Shown here: in pieces, positions 5,256 to 10,159 of the stretch
How positions within the stretch are numbered: the stretch's first letter is position 1
Layout of the letters: each line of letters opens with the position of its first letter
NCBI GenBank assembly: GCA_031267955.1
Contig: JAIRYB010000183.1
Location: 1-10,159, forward strand
DNA: 10,159 nt
DNA from: Spirochaetaceae bacterium
GTDB lineage: Bacteria; Spirochaetota; Spirochaetia; Treponematales; Breznakiellaceae
Direction: 5' to 3'
Program-made: the position numbers and the translations under genes
The notes under the pieces: generated by a model
What the model saw: only the letters and a program-made list of their open reading frames with translations
The model's database searches: none
What the model was told of the DNA's origin: nothing

Positions 5256-7729
5256 GCGGGCCCCTCCCCCAGGCCGACCATGCCCGAGGAATAAACCGTG
5301 TTCCCGCCGGGGCTTTTTATCTCGAAACCCAGTTCGTTTTTTTCCGCGTTGTGGACAAGTTTCATGCGCAGCGGGACGCCGGGGCGGATGATCGCGGAGA
5401 ATTTGATACGCTTGAACCGGGAAATATATATCCCGGTACCAAGGTATCTGGAAGCCAGGCGCATTACCATTTCAAGCTGGGCTACTCCGGGGAGTATGCT
5501 GTAGCCCGGGAAATGGCCCTGGAAATAGCCGCTTTCACGGGGGACGGAGAATTCCAGAAGGGCCTGGCCGCCGGACTGCTCCAGCACTGTTTCCCGGGGT
5601 ATTTCCCTCATGCCGGAAATACTGTGCATAAAAAGCTTTTCCCCGCCGGTGGCGGGCAAAGCAGGGGTATCCTGCGAAACAGCGCCGTCCCGCGGAGGGG
5701 CAAAGAGCGCCTCAACTTCCAATCTTTTTTTCTTGCCCTGGGCGTCCAGGGGGAGCGCCTCAAGGTAACGCCATTTTTTCGGTATCACGGTATTCTCGAA
5801 AAACTGAAGCATGTATTCGGTAAAATACCGGTTAATCTCCGCTTTTTCCTTCCCCAGAAAACGCTCCCGGCCAAGGCTGTTCAGGGCCAGCGCCGCCGCC
5901 AGGTACTGCCGCCGGTCTTCCAGCGCAACCGCGCAAACATCCGACACAAGGCCGGTTTGGAGTATGCGGCTTTCAACCTCAGGAAGGGAGATACGCTTTT
6001 CCTCGATTTTTACGATAGAATCGGCGCGGCCCTTTAAAAGAAAACGGCCGTCCGGGAGAATATCGGCCAGGTCACCGGTGGCAAACCCCTCGGGATCCTT
6101 GATATAGGGGGAGCGGATCACCAGGCAGCCGTCCGCGTTTTTACTGATCCGGGCGTTGTCGAACGGGGTCCATTCCATGCCGTCTTTGGACTGCCGGTAC
6201 GCGATCCCGCTGGTTTCGGTGCTGCCGTACACCTCCAAAGGCCAGAACCCGAAAATATCGCGGGTCTTTTCCGCTGTTTCAGGAGGCACCGCCCCGCCCG
6301 AAGTGAATATCCAGGGATCCTTGAGACCGAGGGCGTCCGCGCCGGCATCCGTTTCCCCGAACTGTTCGACGGCCCGTTTCAGGAAGGCGGGAACCGTTAT
6401 GATCATATAAGGCGTATCGCTCAACTTAAGAAATTCTTCGGGAAATTCGATTCGCCTGCGGCGGAAGGGGACTGCGGCGGTAAAGGGAAGCAGGATGGAA
6501 AAAAGTATACCGTAAATATGGTGCTGGCTTACGGTGGAACAGAGCTTCCGCCTGAGAAATTCCTCCCCGTATTTGGACAGGATAAAACGGTTGTCGTTTT
6601 CAAATTCGGTAAGCCGCTGCCGCACCGCCTTGGGTTTCCCGGTGGTCCCGGAAGTATACATCATGATCACCGTCTCGTCCGCGTTAATAGGCGGAACAGC
6701 ATCTGCCCGTAAAGCCGCCGGCCCGCCGGGATTTAGCGGTAAGGCCATGAACTCCTGAATATCAACGGCATCTTCCGCGCCCGCGGCCCGGTCGGTCAGA
6801 AAGGCGACGCCCGGACCGCGAAGCTCCTGAATATAGGCGGGCGAAATATTGGCGGTAAGGAGTATTTCCTTTTTGCACTGGAGCAGGGCGGTAAAAGCGG
6901 TGAGAAAATACCAGCAATCCTCTACATGGAGTATCCATTTTTCGGAATCGCGGGACCGGATCAGGGCGCGCAGCCGGGCGCTGTCGTCCAGAAAATCCTG
7001 CCAGGTTTTGTACACGCCTTTATTCCAGGTTTGCTCATAACAAAGCACGGTTTCCGGCGGCCGCGATTTGGCGTTAAATTGGGAAAGCGGGAAAGATTTC
7101 GGCATTTTTTTATCCGTGATTTTCCGGACGATAAATTCACCGGCAAACAATACGCCTATCAGTATATACGAAATCCCCCCGTTGTACAGCGACCAAAAGG
7201 TATCTGAAGCCCAAAATACGCTGTACACCGCGATCCCGCCATTAAAAACGAAAAAACCGCACCAAAGGGCCGTCACCTTGCGGCAGTAGGCCTCGACCCG
7301 CTTTTCCGCCAGGGAACCCCTGATGCTCTTGTCCTGTAAAACGGCCAGCCGGAATACCATCACCGGCGGGAAGAACAGGGTTCCCCCGAAAACGACGAGG
7401 AAAAGGGCGTTCATCAGGACCGGGTAAAGCTTAAGAACAAGGGGGGAATTGGTAAAAAGGCAGAGGAGGCCGACGGCGCCGAGCAGGACGACGTTGAAGA
7501 TACGGGAACCGCCGGCGAACAGGGCCTTTCCCGGCGGCTGTCCGGGGCCGGGATCGCGGCCTTCCCGGGCAAGCGGCTTCTTTTTCGCGCTCAGCGCCAG
7601 AAACGATACCAGCGCAACGGCTACCACAAAAAGGGAAAAAGCCCTGGCCGGCACTTTGAGGACCACCAAAAAACAGAATACCAGAACCGGATACGCCGCC
7701 GCCAGGACCGCGAGTAAAATCTGAACCAT
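5252..7729 (-). CDS. Three-domain fusion: COG4648 membrane domain + AMP-forming acyl/aryl ligase + FabZ-like hotdog dehydratase
   Basis: This 825-residue protein combines three activities that aryl polyene clusters usually encode separately. Residues 1-205 are a membrane domain with about six hydrophobic segments (near 2-22, 30-46, 77-93, 97-125, 152-172, 182-202), matching the COG4648 family around WCGFFVFNGGIAVYS and LLFAGEF-like residues. Residues 225-680 form an ANL ligase: P-loop YTSGTTGKPKA at 358-368, YGSTETSG at 501-508, TGDLAD at 551-556, hinge region GRADSIVKIEEKRI at 567-580, and the C-terminal lysine region QGKKKR near 664-669. Residues 695-825 are a FabZ/ApeI-like hotdog with GHFPGYSILPGV and catalytic-type His739 and Glu753 retained. 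The expected role is to activate a starter acid onto an acyl carrier protein and to dehydrate beta-hydroxyacyl intermediates. ATG 7729 is the first start after an in-frame stop, with only a weak ribosome site. The gene ends in a GTGA overlap with the next. Domain calls are firm; substrate unknown. Confidence 0.9.
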   Translation of the reverse strand: MVQILLAVLAAAYPVLVFCFLVVLKVPARAFSLFVVAVALVSFLALSAKKKPLAREGRDPGPGQPPGKALFAGGSRIFNVVLLGAVGLLCLFTNSPLVLKLYPVLMNALFLVVFGGTLFFPPVMVFRLAVLQDKSIRGSLAEKRVEAYCRKVTALWCGFFVFNGGIAVYSVFWASDTFWSLYNGGISYILIGVLFAGEFIVRKITDKKMPKSFPLSQFNAKSRPPETVLCYEQTWNKGVYKTWQDFLDDSARLRALIRSRDSEKWILHVEDCWYFLTAFTALLQCKKEILLTANISPAYIQELRGPGVAFLTDRAAGAEDAVDIQEFMALPLNPGGPAALRADAVPPINADETVIMMYTSGTTGKPKAVRQRLTEFENDNRFILSKYGEEFLRRKLCSTVSQHHIYGILFSILLPFTAAVPFRRRRIEFPEEFLKLSDTPYMIITVPAFLKRAVEQFGETDAGADALGLKDPWIFTSGGAVPPETAEKTRDIFGFWPLEVYGSTETSGIAYRQSKDGMEWTPFDNARISKNADGCLVIRSPYIKDPEGFATGDLADILPDGRFLLKGRADSIVKIEEKRISLPEVESRILQTGLVSDVCAVALEDRRQYLAAALALNSLGRERFLGKEKAEINRYFTEYMLQFFENTVIPKKWRYLEALPLDAQGKKKRLEVEALFAPPRDGAVSQDTPALPATGGEKLFMHSISGMREIPRETVLEQSGGQALLEFSVPRESGYFQGHFPGYSILPGVAQLEMVMRLASRYLGTGIYISRFKRIKFSAIIRPGVPLRMKLVHNAEKNELGFEIKSPGGNTVYSSGMVGLGEGPA

Positions 7730-7779
7730 GGCTAAAGTTTACCCAAAAGCGCGGCTTTCGGACAGCCGGGTGGTTTCAA

Positions 7780-7785
7780 ATTATA
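7780..7785 (-). promoter_or_regulatory. Candidate -10 box (TATAAT) ahead of the polyene-type cluster
   Basis: Read on the minus strand, the gap between the oxidoreductase operon and the 825-residue gene contains TTATAATTT; the hexamer is a perfect sigma-70 consensus. It lies 50 bases upstream of the ATG at 7729, a normal 5' leader length. No good -35 hexamer is visible 16-18 bases further upstream: that stretch is GC-rich coding sequence of the gamma subunit. It could be a promoter dependent on an activator, or a chance A+T match. Confidence 0.4.
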
Positions 7786-7791
7786 ACTGTA

Positions 7792-8325
7792 CTACACCGC
7801 TTCGTAGCCCGCCCGGATCGCCTCCACGTTCAGGGGGATGTACTTGTGCTTGTCCGGGGTAAAGAAATTTTCCAGTATGCCTTCAATTTCGCCTATATCA
7901 AGCGCCCCGGTAAGGCGCGCCAGGGCCCCCAGGGCGACCATATTGGCGATCCGCGCGTTCCCTATCCTTTCCGCGACAGCCTGGGCCTCGATCTTGACCG
8001 GCCTGATGTCGGTCCGTTTCGGGTCTTCCCTGACCAGGCTTGAATTGATGAGCATAAGCCCGCCCTGTTTCAGGATACTCTCGCAGAGCGGAAGCGAATC
8101 GGCGTTCATTACCAGGACCGAGTCCGGCGTGGTGACAACGGGGCTGGCGATTTCCCCGTCGGAAACCACCACCGAGGAGCGGGCAATGCCCCCCCGTTTT
8201 TCCGCGCCATAAAACGGAAAAAACGTAACGTTCTTCCCCTCTTTCATGGCGCAGTAAACCCAGATCTGGCCGAGCGAAATGATCCCCTGCCCGCCGAAAC
8301 CGGCAAATATCGATCTTTCGGTCAT
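7792..8325 (-). CDS. 2-oxoacid:ferredoxin oxidoreductase gamma subunit
   Basis: This 177-residue protein is the gamma (Pfam POR) subunit, which forms the rest of the CoA-dependent part of the complex. The N-terminal GFGGQGI (residues 9-15) and the following FFPFYGAEKRGG block are the family signature, and the length is normal for a free-standing gamma subunit. The start at 8325 lies in an ATGA overlap with the beta stop and has a clear GGAGG about seven bases upstream, read on the minus strand. It is the last gene of the operon: the TAG at 7792 is followed by 62 bases before the next start. No ferredoxin-like delta subunit follows, so in the usual delta-alpha-beta-gamma order it would be upstream of the alpha gene, beyond the right edge. 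Confidence 0.92.
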   Translation of the reverse strand: MTERSIFAGFGGQGIISLGQIWVYCAMKEGKNVTFFPFYGAEKRGGIARSSVVVSDGEIASPVVTTPDSVLVMNADSLPLCESILKQGGLMLINSSLVREDPKRTDIRPVKIEAQAVAERIGNARIANMVALGALARLTGALDIGEIEGILENFFTPDKHKYIPLNVEAIRAGYEAV

Positions 8326-9140
8326 CTGGCCGCCTCCAATAGGGGAACAGAATCGGCGGTGAAAACAGCGGCGGCCTGTAGCCCCGGGCTGCCCAGCGAG
8401 TTCTTTATTTCGCCCAGCGGAAAGACCGGGATCATATTCTGTTCAAGCCATTCTACCGCCTGGACAGGCTCCATGCCCCAGTTGGTGGGGCACTGGGAAA
8501 GTATCTCTACCATGGTAAAACCAATACCCTTCATCTGGGCTTCGAAAGCTTTCCTGATATAGGACCTGGTTTTGCGTACATTGGCGGCATTGTTCACCGC
8601 GCCCCGGGCCAGATAGCGGGTACCGTCGAGAGTAGCAAGGAGTTCCGCCACTTTGATAGGATAGCCCATGCCCGCCTTGTCCGGGTCGCGGCCCTTCGGG
8701 GCGGTGACGGCTTTCTGGCCGATCAGGCTGGTCGGGGCCATTTGGCCGCCGGTCATGCCGTAGATTGCGTTGTTCACGAAAATGGTGGTGAATTTTTCGC
8801 CCCGGTTCGCCGCGTGGATCATTTCGGCGGTCCCGATGGCGGCCATATCCCCGTCCCCCTGGTAACAGACGACCAGGTGATCCGGCAGAACCCGTTTAAC
8901 GCCGGTGGCTACGGCGGGGCTGCGGCCGTGGGCGGGCTGTACGGAATCGCAGTCAAAGTAAAGGTCCGCCCAGATGGCGCAACCGACAGGGTTGGTGATG
9001 ACGGTTTTTTCCCGTAGCTCCATTTCCTGGATTACTTCGGCGATAAGCCGGGATATAACCCCGTGGCCGCAGCCCCCGCAGTATTTGGTGGGTATCTTTT
9101 TCATCGTCCCGGGGAAACCCCGTATCTGTTTTTCCGTCAT
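8322..9140 (-). CDS. 2-oxoacid:ferredoxin oxidoreductase beta subunit (TPP-binding)
   Basis: This 272-residue subunit carries thiamine diphosphate and is the catalytic partner of the alpha subunit. Visible motifs are CGGCGHG at residues 21-27 (the position where this family usually has a CPGCGH motif), the metal/TPP motif GDGD at 95-98 and NNAIYGMTGGQ at 123-133, which together are diagnostic of KorB/VorA-type beta subunits. The ATG at 9140 overlaps the alpha stop by four bases and is preceded by a purine-rich GGGGGAAA. A second Met at residue 13 is possible, but the overlap favours the first. The C-terminus extends about 25 residues past the usual end of the conserved region (after PLGEIKN), with an alanine-rich tail. 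The gene is coupled to the gamma subunit by another ATGA overlap. I leave the symbol blank because vorA/korB/iorB naming is not consistent between genomes. Confidence 0.93.
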   Translation of the reverse strand: MTEKQIRGFPGTMKKIPTKYCGGCGHGVISRLIAEVIQEMELREKTVITNPVGCAIWADLYFDCDSVQPAHGRSPAVATGVKRVLPDHLVVCYQGDGDMAAIGTAEMIHAANRGEKFTTIFVNNAIYGMTGGQMAPTSLIGQKAVTAPKGRDPDKAGMGYPIKVAELLATLDGTRYLARGAVNNAANVRKTRSYIRKAFEAQMKGIGFTMVEILSQCPTNWGMEPVQAVEWLEQNMIPVFPLGEIKNSLGSPGLQAAAVFTADSVPLLEAAR

Positions 9141-10159
9141 TTTCCCCCGGCCCCCTGTTTTTTCAAGATCCGCATGATTTCCGCGAATACCTCTTCTTCC
9201 GAAGGGATCATCCCGCCGGAATGCCCCAAAAGGTGAATGGCGGGCCTCGGGCTGCCCGCGTCCGCCTCGAAAGCGGCAAGCTTAACGTCTTCCACGAACT
9301 GCCCTAGGCTCATTTCCACGGTAAGGATGGGCTTGCCGGTAGCGGCTATTTTCGCCAGGGCTTTGTACGGGAAAGGCCACAAGGTAATGGGCCTGAATAT
9401 GCCGACGCGTACCCCCTCCCTGGCCGCAAGCTGCTGCGCTCCCAGGGCAACCCGGGCGGAAGTCCCATAAGCCGCCAGGGTAATATCCGCCCCCTCGCCG
9501 GTAAAGGACCCGCAGTGTATTTTATAACCCGAAGCCTCAAAACGGGTTTCCCCGGCCTTGACGGTTTCGTAACGTTCAAAACGGGCGCGGGTTCTGGCCT
9601 CCAGTACTTCGGGTACCAGGTCCAGCGAAGTTATACGCCGGGGCGGGCGTTTTTCCCCGGCCATGTTCCCCACGATCCAGTCCCGTTTGGGCAGGCTTCC
9701 GGGGTCTACCGGGGGCGGCAGCAGGATCCCCTCCATGGACTGGCCGATCACGCCGTCGGCGAGGACCATTACCGGCATACGGTACTTGTCGGCAAGGTCA
9801 AAGGCCAGGTAAGTCAGGTCGGCGCATTCCTGCACGCTTTTGGGCGCCAGCACGATGCAGCGGTAGTCCCCGTGGCCGCCGCCCCTGGTGGCCTGGAAAT
9901 AGTCGCTCTGGGCCGGGGCGATTGAACCCAGGCCCGGGCCACCCCTGGACACGTTCACCACCACGACCGGCAGGTCCGCGCCGGCGGCGTAAGAAATGCC
10001 CTCCTGTTTCAGGCTGATGCCGGGGCTTGAGGAACTGGTCATGGCCCTGGCGCCGGCAGCGGACGCGCCGTACACCATGTTTATCGAGGCGATTTCGCTT
10101 TCCGCCTGGATAAAGATACCGCCGGCGTCCATCAAACGGCTTGCCATATAGGCGATAAT
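9137..10159 (-). CDS. vorB: 2-oxoacid:ferredoxin oxidoreductase alpha subunit, VorB-like (5' end beyond window)
   Basis: This subunit belongs to a thiamine diphosphate enzyme that oxidatively decarboxylates a 2-oxoacid to an acyl-CoA and reduces ferredoxin in the cytoplasm. 340 residues are visible. The frame stays open to the right edge (residues I-I-A-Y precede the first visible Met at 10147), so that Met is internal and roughly 30-40 N-terminal residues are missing. Recognisable family blocks are QAESEIASINMVYGA, MTSSSSPGISLKQEGISY, GGPGLGSIAPAQSDYFQA, GGGHGDYR and, in the C-terminal domain, AAYGTSARVA and FRPITLWPFPYKAL. These match, from memory, the 2-ketoisovalerate type (VorB) better than pyruvate enzymes, but substrate cannot be fixed from sequence; KorA (2-oxoglutarate) is the alternative. 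The stop overlaps the beta-subunit start by four bases (ATGA, 9137-9140), which implies translational coupling. Family call is firm; substrate moderate. Confidence 0.93.
   Translation of the reverse strand: MIAYMASRLMDAGGIFIQAESEIASINMVYGASAAGARAMTSSSSPGISLKQEGISYAAGADLPVVVVNVSRGGPGLGSIAPAQSDYFQATRGGGHGDYRCIVLAPKSVQECADLTYLAFDLADKYRMPVMVLADGVIGQSMEGILLPPPVDPGSLPKRDWIVGNMAGEKRPPRRITSLDLVPEVLEARTRARFERYETVKAGETRFEASGYKIHCGSFTGEGADITLAAYGTSARVALGAQQLAAREGVRVGIFRPITLWPFPYKALAKIAATGKPILTVEMSLGQFVEDVKLAAFEADAGSPRPAIHLLGHSGGMIPSEEEVFAEIMRILKKQGAGGK

Noticed and set aside
7752..7768. Hairpin CGGCT/AGCCG in the operon gap as an intrinsic terminator for the oxidoreductase operon
   Set aside because: The stem is only five base pairs with a seven-base loop and is followed by just four T residues, so it is too weak to call.
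1..10159. tRNA, rRNA, CRISPR arrays, riboswitches or transposase genes
   Set aside because: Nothing resembling these was seen; coding density is near complete and the only gap is 62 bases.

Overview
The window is a stretch of a bacterial chromosome, compact and about half to mid-fifties percent G+C by eye. Every supported gene lies on the minus strand, so transcription runs from the right edge to the left edge. The host is probably a Gram-negative, diderm anaerobe or facultative anaerobe. A ferredoxin-linked 2-oxoacid oxidoreductase points to anaerobic metabolism. A LolA-like periplasmic carrier and an MMPL exporter point to an outer membrane. A termite-gut-type spirochaete (Treponema-like) would fit, but that is a guess from overall style and not from a marker gene.

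Right part (10159 to 7792): the alpha (cut by the window edge), beta and gamma subunits of a 2-oxoacid:ferredoxin oxidoreductase, closest in appearance to the VorB-type 2-ketoisovalerate enzymes. The three genes are coupled by two 4-base ATGA overlaps. The small ferredoxin subunit that normally accompanies them would lie beyond the right edge.

A 62-base gap (7730-7791) separates this operon from the next. It holds a perfect TATAAT hexamer but no convincing -35 box.

Left part (7729 to 1): six tightly packed genes that follow, in order, the central section of aryl polyene (APE) pigment clusters. From memory of the APE naming this is apeG-H-I-J-K-L-M. The first gene is a single 825-residue protein joining a COG4648 membrane domain, an AMP-forming acyl/aryl ligase and a FabZ-like hotdog dehydratase. 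Next come a family 2 glycosyltransferase and an LpxL-like acyltransferase (often one fused protein in APE clusters), a YbgC-like hotdog thioesterase, a LolA-like secreted protein, and a large MMPL exporter that runs off the left edge. The exporter starts with TTG and has no stop inside the window, so an ATG-to-stop search misses it. I translated it by hand, and it is open from 2354 to position 3. No ketosynthase, ketoreductase or acyl carrier protein is in view; if the parallel holds, they should lie beyond the left edge or elsewhere.

The likely joint task of the left cluster is to activate an aromatic or fatty acid starter, dehydrate the growing polyketide chain to a polyene, attach it to a glycosylated or acylated lipid anchor, and move the product to the outer membrane.

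The most unusual local signal is a 77.5% G+C, palindrome-rich segment of about 125 bases (roughly 896-1022). It sits in frame in the linker between the two halves of the exporter and is bounded by a G8 and a C8 run. It looks like a small mobile palindromic element carried inside a coding sequence.
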